This document shows, piece by piece, positions 1 to 12,376 of a DNA stretch of 64,000 nucleotides (its first letter is position 1; each line of letters begins with the position of its first letter). The stretch covers positions 87,054 through 151,053 of the forward strand of contig NW_002476482.1 of the NCBI RefSeq assembly GCF_000189635.1. Direction: 5' to 3'. The stretch is from Tetrahymena thermophila SB210. Lineage: Eukaryota > Ciliophora > Oligohymenophorea > Hymenostomatida > Tetrahymenidae. Both the position numbers and the translations under genes were made by a program. The notes below the pieces were generated by a model. That model made no database searches and was not told the origin of the DNA. It saw only the letters and a program-made list of their open reading frames with translations.

Positions 1-180
1 CATATTTTTCTATCTATTTCATAGTTTTATCAAAATTAATTGCAAAATTTGTTGAAAATTAATTTAATTTTAATTATCTATGGTAATTAAAATTAAAATC
101 AGGCTTAAAATACTAAAAACTTTATGGTAATTATAAATTTTTAATTTAAGATAGAAAAGCTAATAAACTCTTCAAAAGAA
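1..180. other. 5' flank of paralogue A
   Basis: A+T-rich sequence ahead of the first gene, ending in an A-rich stretch before the ATG. It should hold the promoter of paralogue A. No defined element recognised. Confidence 0.45.
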
Positions 181-2222
181 ATGAAATAAATACAATATTT
201 TTGTATTTTTTTGGCATTGCTCACTCTTTGCAGTGCTTCGTCTTTTCTATTCTCTAATAACTCATAAGATCTTAGCTACCATCAATAATTAAATGATTTA
301 TCTAAAAAACTTGTCGGTTAAAGATATAACTAGCAGAAAGAATTCAAATATTTCCCTCCTTAGTTCTTTGAAAAGTAGGGTTTATACTCATCAAATATAC
401 ATGGTAATGCTATGGACTAAAACAATACATTTTTTTATCACCTTATTAGAGAATATGTTGGATGCCCTGATAGTAATATGTTTGTTACAAATTTTGTTTT
501 ATCTGCTTTGTTAGACTGTGCAGAACTAGGAACTATTGAAATAGATTAAGACATGTTTGAAGAAAGCATTGACGCCATTTTAGAATTCAGAGATAAAAAC
601 TAGCAAGAAGGTATTCCATCTTATTCATTCTGGTTACAAAATAATAAGAATGGAACATGGTATTCATACCCATAGAACCTTCAGAAAGTAGCTTAAATGA
701 TCAAGATTATGCCTGATTGGGTCAAAAATATATTTACAAAAATGGGACTAAATTTTGTTACTATTGCTGATTAAATTGTTGATGCTTTTCATCTACCTCC
801 TGATACAGATGATTCTTCAGTAAACATAGGTAACATGGGAATATTTTAAAAAAAATATTTTGAATAAGCTTCTTTAACTTTTTAAAATTAGATTCTGTTT
901 AATCTTAATGAATCCAAATACATAAAAGGAACAATATTAATTTTTTATTACTTTATTTTATTCTTACACTTTTTACTATAGCATTAGGAATAAGAATTTT
1001 GAACTCACCTTTTATAAGACAATCTATCAAAGACAAGTGGATTAAATCAAACCATAATCTTTAAGGATACTATCAATTACTTAAAAAATATTCTTATAAG
1101 CCTTTTGATTCATCCAATTCATCTGTTAATACTCTCGATGTAAGAACCTATTTTGCCTTTCATAACTACCTTCAAACTTTAAATAAGACATACAACTATT
1201 CTGTTTTCACAACTTGGATTAGATCTACTGATGACTAAATTCCTCAAATGATTGAAATTCCAGGAAACACCAATAACTTTGATTGCTCAGTTATCAGCAA
1301 TAACCTATTTGGATTGCACAATGTATTACTTAACTCAAACTAGACAGTTATTAATGAAATCTTTGATGAAGAACTTTAAGGTTTGTATTTAAATTCTACC
1401 AACGTCATTCTCTATGCCATAAATAGTTACATTTCTAAAACCCATCCAGATATTGCGTTCCTTTACTATCCTTCAGTTTACGACTTTTATTGGTTTGTTG
1501 CTAGAAATGTGCACTTACTCAACTCAAATTATGATAAGATACCAAACTAATTAATCAAAGTAGTTGCTGATGCTCTTAACAAATCTATGAAAAACTAAGG
1601 AACTATTTACCTTCTAAATAACACATTAGCAGATAAAGATGGAAATCTTTACTGGTAGGAGTTCCTAGGTATTTATAACAATAAGACCTATAATGAAGAC
1701 GTAACTTTTTCTACAGTAATGGCTCTAAATGCTTTGATTGATACATGGACAATTTCAAAGACAGATGAAAATGGTAAAGTAAAAAGAATATTTGATTCGT
1801 TAACACCTCAAAATGTAACAGACACTATCTAAAAAGGTATGTAAACTCTATTAAAAAAGAATTCATTTTCAAATAGCAACTAAAATGCTTTCTTTTCTGG
1901 AAGCTTCAAATCTTTAAATACCATATCTTTTTATCCTATGAATGTTAATCACTTTATAAATGGAACAGAATTTGATCCTCATACTGCTTAGATGGATATT
2001 TTACATTAAATAGCTGGTGTTAGAGGAGTAATTAATTCAGACGAATACTAATAAATGTTGAAACAAAAATGGTTTAATCTAACTACTATTCAGTATTTCA
2101 CTGGATATAGCTCCTAATACATATCATATCCATATTGGTCTTCTCCTGCTATCACTTTTAGCATGGGTATGTCATTAATAAGTAAATATTAATCAATAGA
2201 AAATATTTAATCAAATGTCTGA
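181..2222 (+). CDS. secreted alpha/alpha-toroid-like protein, paralogue A
   Basis: Two exons (181-829 and 982-2222) give 629 aa in the ciliate code; the intron 830-981 is GT-AG and phase 1, and TGA at 2220-2222 ends the frame. The ATG at 181 opens a signal peptide (hydrophobic core about residues 6-20), the same place as in the two downstream paralogues. Conserved landmarks are GNAMD near residue 75, a Cys-Pro-Asp-Ser helix near 95-117, PPDTDDSS near 206, NFDCSVIS near 315 and TFSTVMALNAL near 458. The recurring pattern of an acidic residue, Ser/Thr and then a small-residue helix resembles hairpins of alpha/alpha-toroid enzymes such as terpene cyclases; that is an inference. Several N-x-S/T sequons suggest secretion and glycosylation. 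I see no catalytic signature and do not recognise the family. It is first of three tandem copies and is intact. Confidence 0.85.
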
Positions 2223-3691
2223 ATAAATATATTTTGAAAAATATATACCGTATTAATATATATTTAAATATAATTATACATAAAATTAAAATTAAATTTT
2301 AAATAAATTACCCTTTATCCACTTATAAAATTTTTTATAGTAGTAAATAACCTTAATTAAAGAGTATTAATAGTATCTATTTTAAATGATAAAAAATGAA
2401 TTTTTAAATAAAAAAAGAAAATAATTATTTTTATTTTTTAAAAAGATAAATTTTATTTTCATTACTTAAATATCCAATTTGATAATAAATTTATTTATAA
2501 TCTTAAATAATAGTAACTAAAATTAAAGCTGTATGTAAAACTAAAAATTGTATAATTTTGCTAATGCGAACAGATTTTTCTAAATTTATTTGTAGATGAA
2601 ACAAAAAAAATAATATTTTGATTTTTTTTCTTTTAAAGTTTTGACTGGTACTGAATTTTTTTTAAATTATCAATTTTTGTATTTGTTCTAAAATTCGAGA
2701 AAATTTATAATAAGATTCATTTTCACAAAAATATTCTTTTATATTAACAATCGCTGTTAAATTTCAAAATAAAGATGTAAACTTTTGAATATAAATTTAA
2801 AGGATAATATATAGATGAACTTTCTACCTAATAACACTTTTTCATATTTGATTTATTTATAGAAATTCATTTTATAATTCTTTCAAACCATTAGATCAGT
2901 TATTGAATTCGCATTAAATATTATTATCAATATTTTTTTAGCATTAAAGTAAAAGGTTAATACAAGCTTTATATTTAAAGTGATTTTTTGAATTAATTAG
3001 TAATAAATATTAAAAAAATTGAATTAATTTTTATAACTTAAAATGTTTTTTTATCAAAGTATTATAAAAATGTCGAATAAATTATTTATCATTTAAAATA
3101 TCTTTTTATTTTAATATAATTCATTAATTAATTGACCAAAATTTGGAAATTATTCTTAGAATTTATGTAGAAAAGAAAAACTGTAAGATTGAATATTTAT
3201 AATCAAATAAATACAATATTTTTTAAAAATTATTTTTAAATTTAAATTTTTAATTAAACTTATTTTATTTGAAGTTAAATGTTTAAATATGAATGATACT
3301 CACCAAAATCATTATTTTCTAAAATATTATTTAATTAATGATTAACATTTGTTTATATTAAAAATTAACTTTTAGAATAATTTATCTTTTCTATATTATT
3401 TTTGTAATCAATTTTAAACTTAATCCCTTGTAATTTATTCTCATATACAAACAATATAAATAATCTTTTCCATCAATCAACTTTAAAAACAATTAAATTT
3501 TAACAACTGTAACTAAATTTGATATCCAATTTGCAAAGGAAATATCCTTATCAGCAAGATCAGTCTCTGATAAGCAAATGATATAAAATTAAATCATATT
3601 AATTAGATTTAATTAGAAACTTGTTCAAAAATACACATTCTACAATAATTAATTTTTAAAGTAATATCAACTGCTTAAACATTTGAAGAAT
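2223..3691. other. intergenic, no gene seen
   Basis: Very A+T-rich spacer between paralogues A and B. No long ciliate-code frame resembling the neighbours is visible in either direction. The last 50 bases before 3692 are A-rich, as is usual ahead of ciliate starts. Terminator and promoter of the flanking genes must lie here but no defined motif can be pointed to. Confidence 0.6.
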
Positions 3692-5718
3692 ATGAGTAAA
3701 ATACAATTTTTCTGCCTTTTTTTAACTTTTTTTGGAATATGCCTAACATCTTCTTAATTTAGAATCAATTCTAATGGGCTTAGCTATCAAGAGTAGCTTA
3801 AAGAAATAACTAGAAGACTTGAGGACCAGAGATATAATTAATAGAAAGATTTCAAATTCTTTCCTCCTTAATTTTATGAAATGAAGGGTCTATACTCATC
3901 GAATATACACGGTAATGCTATGGATAAAAACAACACCTTTTTTTACCACCTTATTAGAGAGTATGTTGGATGCCCTGATAGTAATATGTTTGTCACAAAT
4001 TTCGTTTTGTCTGCTATGCTAGATTGTGCAGAACTAGGAACTATTGAAATAGACTAAGAAAAGTTTGAAGAAAGCATAGACGCAATTTTACAATTCAGAG
4101 ATAAAAATTAGAAAGAAGGTATTCCATCTTATTCATTTTGGAAGCAGAACTATAAGAATGGAACATGGTATTCATACCCATAAAATCTTTAAAAAGTAGC
4201 TGAAATGATCAAAATAATGCCTGATTGGGCAAAGAAACTTTTAATTAAGTTAGGTTTACCTTTTGTAGCAGTGGCTGATAAAATTGCAGATGCCTTTCAT
4301 TTACCACCCGATGCAGATGATTCTTCTGTAAATATTGGTAAATTAATTTTATTATTAATTTAAAATGTGTCATGTATTTTTCAATAACCTATTTATTATT
4401 TATTTGTAAATACTTTCTCAAATAAATTAACAAAATTAATTTTATTTCTCAATAAAAAATCATATTAATTCTTAAATTATTTTTAGCTCTAGGAATAAGA
4501 ATTATGAACTCTCCTTTGATTAGATAATCTATCAAAGAAAAGTGGATTAAATCAAACCATAATCTTTAAGAATATTATCAATTACTTAAAAAATACTCTT
4601 ATAAGCCTTTTGATGTTTCAAATTCATCTGTTAATACCCTTGATGTGAGAACTTACTTTGCCTTTCATAATTACCTTCAAACTTTAAATAAAACAAGCAA
4701 CTTTTCTGTTTTCACAACTTGGATTAGATCTACTGATGACTAAATTCCTTCAATGATTGAAATTCCAGGAAACACCAATAATTTTGATTGCTCAGTTATC
4801 AGCAATACCCTATTCGGATTGCACAATATATTGCTTAATTCAAACTAGACAGTTGTTAATGAAATATTTGATGAAGAACTTCAAGGTTTGTATTTAAATT
4901 CTACCAACGTGATTATCTATGCGATAGATAGCTATATCTCTAAGAGCCACCCTGATATTGCTTTCCTTTATTATCCTTCAGTCTATGATTTTTACTGGTT
5001 TGTTGCTAGAAATGTGCACTTACTCAACTCAAACTATGATAAGATACCAAACTAGCTAATCAAAGATGTTGTTGATGCTCTTAACAAATCTATGAAAAAC
5101 TAAGGAACTATTTACATTCTAAATAACACATTAGCAGATAAAAATGGAAATCTTTACTGGTAGGAGTTCCTAGGTATTTATAACAATAAAACATATCATG
5201 AAGATGAGACATTTTCTACAGTAATGGCTCTAAATGCTTTGATTGATATTTGGACAATTTCAAAGACAGATGAAAATGGTAAAGTAAAAAGAATATTCGA
5301 TTCATAAACACCTCAAAATGTTACAACCACTATCTAAAAAGGAATGTAAACTCTATTAAAGAAAAATTCATTTTCTAAAAGTAACTAAAATGCTTTTTTT
5401 TCAGGAAGCTTTAAATCTTTAAACACTTTATCTATCTATCCTATGAATGTTAATCATTACCTGAATGGAACTGAATTTGATCCCCACACTGCAGATTTTA
5501 TTGCCTTACAATAAGTAAAAGGAGTAAAGGGTATTATAGATGAAAAAGAATACTAAGAAATGCTCAAATAAAAATGGTTTAATTTAAATGTTATTGAGGA
5601 ATTTACGGGTTATAATTCATAAATTCTATCATATCCATATTGGTCATCTCCAGCAATTACTTATAGTATGGGTGCATCATTAATAAGCAAATACCAATCC
5701 TTATAAAGCAACGATTGA
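3692..5718 (+). CDS. secreted alpha/alpha-toroid-like protein, paralogue B
   Basis: Exons 3692-4337 and 4487-5718 encode 625 aa; the phase-1 intron 4338-4486 falls in the same codon as in paralogue A. The N-terminus starts MSKIQFFCLFLTFFGI, a clear signal peptide. Most of the protein is close to paralogue A, including GNAMD, the Cys-Pro-Asp-Ser helix, PPDADDSS just before the intron, and the C-terminal YPYWSSPAIT block, so A and B are a recent duplication. Sequence divergence is concentrated in the first 60 codons and near the C-terminus. The frame is fully open and ends at TGA 5716-5718. Function unknown; a secreted role, possibly binding or processing a carbohydrate or lipid, is only an inference from the suggested fold. 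Confidence 0.87.
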
Positions 5719-7094
5719 TTATTACACTAAAAATGAATTACTAATTATTAATAAAGTAATTAGTATTTGTATCTATCTATATATTACAAAATAAATAATT
5801 ATATACTTTATATAAATATCTAAAATTTTTTTAGTGCATTTTATTTGGCATATAATGTTGTAATCCTTCATTAAATACTCATAAAAAATTTTTCGTTTGC
5901 TAGTAGATTTTTATTAAGTACTTTTAATTTTAGGTTTTGTTAAAAACTTCAATAGATCTAGACATGATTTTATAAAAGCAGGTAGATATTTTAAATATTT
6001 TATTTAAATAAAGCATTTTTTATTTGTAAAATTTAGTTAAAATTTTAAATTAGAGAAAATTTAAATAAATGTAAATATTAAAAGGTTTTTATTAAACTAT
6101 AAATGAATTTTTGTTTTTGCTAATGTTTGTGAAAGTGTATAAAATTTTAGAATTGTATTTAATTATTTAGAAAATTTTTTTAAAGCTTGCATAAACAAGA
6201 TTAATTTAAAATCATATAAAATATATGAAGTATAGCCATTGATACCTACACAGATTACACAGATGTGAATATTTTAAATTTATAATTTGATATCTTAAAT
6301 AAAAATATATATTAAAACTAAGGAATAAAGCTTAATGATAGTTAGTGTTTGATTTAATTATTTAGAAATGTGCAACTTTATTTGCTTAAAGAATTCAATA
6401 TTTGATTAAATAATTAAATTAATACTTTTATTTAATAAAATAAATTTATTATTTAAGTTATCAATAAAGATTTTAAAATGAGTGAATTTTAAATTTTATC
6501 TTAGATTGAAATTAATAAAAGAATTTAATTTGATCTTATCAGATTTCTTTTATTTGATAATATAATTTCTTATCAGATTTTATTATGGTTTTACATATTT
6601 TTCTTTGTGAAGGAAATTTTTTATTTTTGCTAGTAAAGTGCATAAATTATTTTTAAAATAAAATTTTCTTCTTAGAAATTCAAATATTAAATATATTTAT
6701 GAAATAATCTATCTATCTATTTTCTCATTAGCTCAGAACAAGATTTTAATAGCCATTAAGATATCTTTAGTGAGAATTTAAATAATACCATTTTTTTTAT
6801 TTTAAAATAAAGGTATGAGTAATAAATAAGAGCTTGTTGTTTGTATATTATTTTAATTCGATTGTCTATAAATTTGATGCCAGAATTTATTATTAAATTA
6901 CAAATTTTCTTTATTAAATTTTTTTCTTTTGCAAATAAATAAAAATAGAAGAACATTATAAATAAATAATTAATTACTGTATTCTTTTACTTCCATAAAA
7001 TTATGTTATGTTTGTTGCTTAAGAAGCAAGCAGATCGAATTTTTATAGATAATTAATAAATAAATAAATTAAAAAAATTAAGTAAGAACAAAAA
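5719..7094. other. intergenic, no gene seen
   Basis: A+T-rich spacer between B and C. Short frames occur by chance (for example on the minus strand near 6756-6956) but have no signal peptide, no relation to neighbours and composition like the surrounding spacer. Nothing functional could be identified beyond the A-rich leader just ahead of 7095. Confidence 0.6.
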
Positions 7095-9028
7095 ATGAGA
7101 TTATTTGTTATAATTTTAGTCTTAGTATCGCTTTCTCTTAGTAGATCTGATTTTTTAGAAAATGAATAAAGAGATGTTTCTTACTCTAAACAAATAAACA
7201 AACTACTTAAAAAATTAGATGAATAATATTACCATGAAGAATAAGAGTTCAAATATTTTCCACCTTAATTCTACTAAAAAAAAGGATTGTATTCTTCATA
7301 CATTCACGGCAATGCTATGGACAAAGAAAATGGGTATTTATACCATTTAGTTAGATAGTATATCGGATGTCCTGATAGCAATATGTTTGTGAGTAATTTT
7401 GTGTTATCTGCCCTTCTTGATTGCGCAGAATTTGGAACTATTTAAATTGATTAAGACTTATTTGAATAAACAATTGATACAATTTTAGAATTTAGAGATA
7501 AAAACTAAAAAGAAGGCATCCCCTCTTACTCTTTCTGGTTATAAAAGTTAAAAAATGAAACATGGTATTCAAGCCCAATCAATCTAGAGAATATTGCTAA
7601 TTCAATGAAATATATGCCTGAGTGGGTAAAAACTATTTTAGCCAAAATGGGTCTGAATTTTGTAGCAATGTCTAATTTAATTATTGATGCATTTCATCTC
7701 CCTCCTGATGCAGATGATTCTTCAGTTAATATTGGTAAATAAATAAATTTATTTTATTAAATTTTCAATATATTGAAAATATTTTTTATCATAAAATAGC
7801 ACTTGGATATAGAATAATGAATTCTCCTTTTATTAGACAATCAATTAAAGATAAATGGATCCGTAATAACTATGATGTTAATGGTTATTTCAATTTACTA
7901 AAGAAATATTCTTATAAGCCATTCGATACTTCAAACTCTTCGCTTAACACTATTGATATTAGAACATATTTTGGTTTTAATGAGTACTTGTCATAATTAA
8001 ACAGAACTGAGAATTTTTAGCTTTTTACTACTTGGATAATGAGCACTGATGATTAAATTGAGAAATTAGTTGCTATTCCTAGCAATGTTAATAACTTTGA
8101 TTGTTCAGTCTTAAGTAATACACTTTTTGGCCTGCACCATGCTTTACTCTACTCAAACTAAACTGAATTTGAAAAAATATTTGATTAAGAGCTCTAAGGT
8201 TTATATTTAAACTCAACTGACATTATAAATTATGCTATCAATTCAGAAATTGCACTCAGACATCCAGATATTGCCTTCTTCTATTATCCATCTGTTTATG
8301 ATTTTTATTGGTTTGTTGCTAGAAATGTTCACTTGCTTAATTCTAATAAGTAAAAAATTTAGCATAGCTTAATTAAATAAGTAGCAGATAGTTTAAACGA
8401 ATCTATGAAGAATAAAGGAACGAAGTTTCTCTTAAATAATGCAAAGCTAGATAAGAATGGAAATATTTACTGGGAAGAGTTTTTAGGAGTATATAATAAT
8501 AAAACTTATAATGAAGACACTACATTTTCTACAGTTATGACCTTAAATGCTCTCCTCGATACTTGGACAGTCTCAATAAGTCACTAAAATGGAACTATAA
8601 GCAGAATCTTTGACCCATAAACTCCTAAAAATGTAACTAATACTATTTAGAAAGGAATATAAACTTTGCTTAAGGACAATTCTTTCTCAAAGAGTAATTA
8701 AAATGCATTCTTTTCAGGAAGTTTTAAATCTGTTAACACTTGGTTTTATTATCCTATGAATGTAAATTATTATCTAAATGGAACTGTATTTGATCCTCAT
8801 AATCCCCCTGTAGTTCTAAATGAGTAAGTTGCAGCAGTAAGAGGCATTTATAATCAGTCAGAATACTAAGAATTATTACAATAAAAGTGGTTTGGCTTCA
8901 AGCCAATTGAAGAATTTTTAGGATATAATTATGAATCATTTTCTTATCCTTATTGGTCATCTCCATCAATAACACTAAGTATGGGCATGTCATTACTTAG
9001 TAAATACTAATCTATCCATTTAGATTGA
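7095..9028 (+). CDS. secreted alpha/alpha-toroid-like protein, paralogue C
   Basis: Exons 7095-7734 and 7800-9028 encode 622 aa; the 65-nt intron 7735-7799 is phase 1 and at the same codon as in A and B but less than half their intron length. The N-terminus MRLFVIILVLVSLSLS is a signal peptide. C is the most diverged of the trio but keeps GNAMD, the Cys-Pro-Asp-Ser helix, PPDADDSS, NFDCSVLS, the TFSTVMTLNALLDTW helix and the YPYWSSPSIT C-terminal block. This suggests C split first and A/B arose later. TGA at 9026-9028. No frameshift. A DKNGNIYWEEF stretch near the middle loosely resembles an EF-hand loop but lacks the first ligand. Function unknown. Confidence 0.86.
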
Positions 9029-9696
9029 ATCAAATAATCAAATAACTTTAATGCATCATATTTTTACTATTTCTAAATTCGTTGAAAAATTTAATTCTAT
9101 AAGATAATTAATATTTTATAATACCATTTTTTGTTTTCAAATATACATAAATATTAAACACTAACAAAATATAATTTTATTAAACTATTATGTAAATAAA
9201 TAATTATTCAATAATACACTCTAAATAAATATGATATGATATTAAATTCAAATATTTTATTTTCAAAAATTATTATTTTAACTAATTTTTAATAGCTTGG
9301 AATTAAAAAAATATTTTCACCTCTGGATACTTTAATATAATTATATGTATTAAATTTTTTAATATCTGTTGATGTTAATTTAAAACAAAGAATTTAATCT
9401 TAAGTTTTATTTCATACTATTTTAGGGACTTTTAATGTTAACTATTTATTTTCAATCTTTCTAAGCATTTCTTAAAATTTTTTTTTTTTACTTGAGATAT
9501 GTGACAAATTTTAGAAAAATTAGATACAGTTTAAAAATATAATTTAATGCTTTTTAAAAAAAGTTAAATAATGAATTTCTTATAGTCATAGATTAATTTT
9601 GTTCCTAATAGAAATAAAATTTTCATGTTTCAAAACATTATTATTTCAAATAAAAATATATAATTTTTAATTAATTATTCGACTTATTATAAAAAT
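9029..9696. other. intergenic, no gene seen
   Basis: A+T-rich spacer after the secreted-protein trio, including a run of 12 or more T near 9480. No coding frame related to the flanking genes was found. It separates plus-strand genes from the minus-strand gene that ends near 10004. Confidence 0.55.
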
Positions 9697-10191
9697 TAAA
9701 AAAAAAGCATTAAAAAATATTTAATAATTGTAAATAAGTAGATTTTAAATTAAATTTCAAAATAATTCTGACTCATAAATTGGGTAATTGTTTGCTTCTA
9801 CTGTATAATAATTTGTTATTTTTGATTAATTATTTATTAATTGTGAAGCTTTACTCAAAATAAAGTTCTTAAATTTAAATTATAATATAGTTGCTACCAA
9901 ATAAAACTATTGTAACTGTTTTTTATATACCATATTCATACATATTAAAAAAAAGCATTAAAAATATTTAGTAATTATAAATAAGTAGATATTAAATTAA
10001 ATTTCAAAATAATTCTGACTCATAAATTGGGTAATTGTTTGCTTCTACTGTATAATAATTTGTTATTTTTGGTTAATTATTTATTAATTGTGAAGCTTTA
10101 CTCAAAATAAAGTTCTTATATTTAAATTATAATATAGTTGCTACCAAATAAAACTATTGGAACTGTTTTTTATATTCCATATTCATACATT
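9697..10191. repeat. tandem direct repeat of a gene 3' end, period about 248 bp
   Basis: Two adjacent near-identical copies (about 9697-9943 and 9948-10191). The right copy holds the real C-terminal codons and 3' flank of the minus-strand gene 10004-11245; the left copy lies downstream of its stop. They differ at few positions, plus a one-base length change in an A run. The event is a recent tandem duplication of the gene's last 60 or so codons and its trailer. Confidence 0.88.
9757..9943 (-). pseudogene. duplicated C-terminal fragment of the adjacent minus-strand gene
   Basis: Left copy of the 248-bp repeat, read on the minus strand, repeats the last 60 or so codons of the gene at 10004-11245 and ends in the same TGA (9757-9759). 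No start region is attached. In the stretch compared codon by codon I count four base differences, all changing the amino acid (Glu/Val, Phe/Leu, Tyr/Phe, Pro/Ser), which is what an unconstrained copy would show. No stop has arisen, so the duplication must be young. It may still serve as an alternative 3' end by read-through, but the intact TGA upstream argues against that. Confidence 0.75.
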
Positions 10192-11245
10192 CTCTATTTC
10201 TAGGGTTAAATCTTTTAGGAGCATTATCAAAGTTTTAGTATTATTCTATTTCCTTAATATTCTTTTATCTATCAAGATCTTTGATAAACTAATAAACTGT
10301 TTTTTTTTCTTAGGGATTTCTGCCTAGCTCACACTATTCTAATAATATGCTTACATCCCTAAATAGATAACTTTCTAAATATTTAGAATAGTTACATTAA
10401 AAGTAAGTCCTTTATTCTTGATCTTACTACATCTAAATTATTTCTTCTTTATCAAACTCAATGATTCTAAAATTATTTAACATAAGCAAAGGAACTATCA
10501 AAACAGTAACTTTCTTTTTCTAATTTAACATTTCTTCTTATGCTTCTATTAAATCTAAATAGTGATAAGAAAAATCACAAATTATATTTAATTCTGGTGT
10601 GCGCTTGGTAACTAAAAAACATACAATTATGCATTCTTAATCGTTTTAACATATTAAATCTACCTTCTTAGAAGTTTGTAAATATTTTATTGTTTGATTT
10701 GGTTGGATTATACTCATTTATCTTTTTTAAAGATATTCTTAAATAATTTTAACTTAAAATTATAAAAATTCATTTTGATCATCAGTGAAGTAAGAGTCCT
10801 TAAAGCAGCTTCCTGTTTCGAAATATTAGATTATTTATTTGTGGGTATTTTGTGAAATTTCTTTTCTTTTTTTAAGATCATCTAAGTTTACTTTTAAAAA
10901 ATTTTATGGAATGAATTCTCTTTGTATCTTCATAAATTTTTTATCATTATTTTCTTTTTAATACCAGTCAAATCCTTTAATTTGAAATGAACCTTCAATT
11001 TATTTATTCTTATCATTTTTCTACTTTTTTTAAATATTATCTAAGCTTTGACTTTCATCTGAGCCACTCAAACTCTCTTATAACTTTTTATTGCTTCTTT
11101 TTTTAGACTTTACAATCTATTTTTATTAATCTTAAGATTCTTCTAATTTTTAATTATTTGTGCCTTTTTCCTCTTGAATTAATTTCTAATTATCTTTTAA
11201 AGCTTACTTTTCCAATATTTTTTACTCTTTTTTAGTAATCTTCAT
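10004..11245 (-). CDS. degenerate RecB-like PD-(D/E)XK family protein
   Basis: Single-exon ciliate-code frame of 413 aa, from ATG (complement 11243-11245) to TGA (complement 10004-10006). Residues 1-85 are a Lys/Gln/Glu-rich, low-complexity tail. FQIKGFDW near 87-94 begins a domain shared with the divergent gene at 12377-13678. Compared with that gene it keeps the motif-I histidine (THKQIIQYF, H135) and the motif-II aspartate (KKVDLI, D196), but the Glu ahead of motif II is absent and the catalytic Asp-Trp-Lys is replaced by Cys-Phe-Leu (about 209-211). The strand VTVLIVPL near 246 is also shared. I infer a catalytically dead nuclease-fold protein, perhaps with a regulatory or DNA-binding role. 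Its 3' end lies inside a tandem repeat. The frame is intact, so it is probably still a gene. Confidence 0.75.
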
Positions 11246-12376
11246 TCTTGATTTTCCTTATTATTTTCAGGTATTTATTTTGATATTGATTTTTCTATTT
11301 TTTTTGTTTACTTATTTTTAATTTAAAATAAAATTATAAACTTTAAGCTAACTTTATTTGATTTTATATTGTTAAAACTTATTAAATGATATTTGGATAA
11401 AAGCGTTTTAATCTTTCAAATATTTATTTATTATTAACAACAAAAAATTAATATTTATCAGAAAAATTTAATGATTAGGGAATTAATATAAACATTATTT
11501 ATATTTTTTTCTTATCGAATTTAATTAGGTTATTAATTTAATTTGAATTCTAAGGATATAATTTTTTTTGATCAAAATTAATTAGAAAATTTAATATTAT
11601 AAAAATAATAATAATAATGAGAAAATTTATTTCTGAGATAAAATATTTTTGTAACTTTATTTTGTTATGATTTTTTTCCTATTTTAAAAATAAAAATATC
11701 ATTTAAAAATTGACAATTCTTTTTAATAAAAAAAAAAATGTAACTACAAATTATTTCACCTAAAAGAATAAAAACAAATATTTATTAAAATAAATAATGA
11801 AAAAGTTTTATTTCTTGAAAAATAAGATGATTTATTTAAAATGAGATTGCTTATTTAATCTAATTATGATAAAATATTAATTATTTATGATATTAAAAAA
11901 TAATAATGCATTCATAATTGATTTAAAAAATAAATAAATACGAATGATATTTAAGAAAGTAATTTAATTTTTAGCCAAAATAAGCTTTTTTGAATTTGAT
12001 TTTACAGTTTTTAAAATTTTTGTAAAAATTTGAGATAAAAGTATTTTTTTTATCTTTTGATTTTGATCAGAAAAATTTTATAATTAAAGGATGAGATAAA
12101 TATTATTTATATTATTTTATTGATCAAATTAATTAAGTTAATAATTTGATTCATATTTAAAAAGATAGAATTTTTTTAGTTTATTTTTTTTTGATCAAAA
12201 TTAATAAGGAATATTAATTTGATAATAATTTTGAGATAAAATTTTTTTTTTTGAGATAAATTAATTTCCTTATTTTATCTCTAATAATTTTTAATCATCT
12301 ATCTATAAATAACAGTCCCATTTCACAAATTAGTAATAATCTTTAATAAAAAAAATAAAAGCAAATAATAAATACC
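11246..12376. repeat. divergent intergenic spacer with a decayed direct repeat
   Basis: The spacer between the divergent genes holds two loosely similar blocks in the same orientation, about 11458-11985 and 12064-12570; the second runs into the start of the plus-strand gene. Shared anchors include TTTTTTTTGATCAAAATTAA, ATCAGAAAAATTT and a GATTTAAAAAAT tract, in the same order. The left block looks like a decayed copy of the plus-strand gene's 5' region: its frame meets TGA after about 15 codons (near 11800). Because the DNA is so A+T-rich, the homology needs a statistical test. Promoters of both genes must lie here. Confidence 0.45.

Noticed and set aside
181-2222. Reading the many in-frame TAA/TAG codons as stops, making these genes pseudogenes
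   Set aside because: TAA/TAG occur at glutamine positions throughout all genes, TGA never occurs before the ends, and paralogues swap TAA/TAG with CAA/CAG. This is the ciliate code.
8440-8490. EF-hand-like loop DKNGNIYWEEF in paralogue C (also in A and B)
   Set aside because: The first calcium ligand position is hydrophobic and no partner EF-hand is visible, so calcium binding is not supported.
10687-10705. TTTGGTTGGATTA, reminiscent of the Tetrahymena chromosome breakage sequence
   Set aside because: Matches only the central half of that 15-bp element and lies inside a coding frame; not a breakage site.
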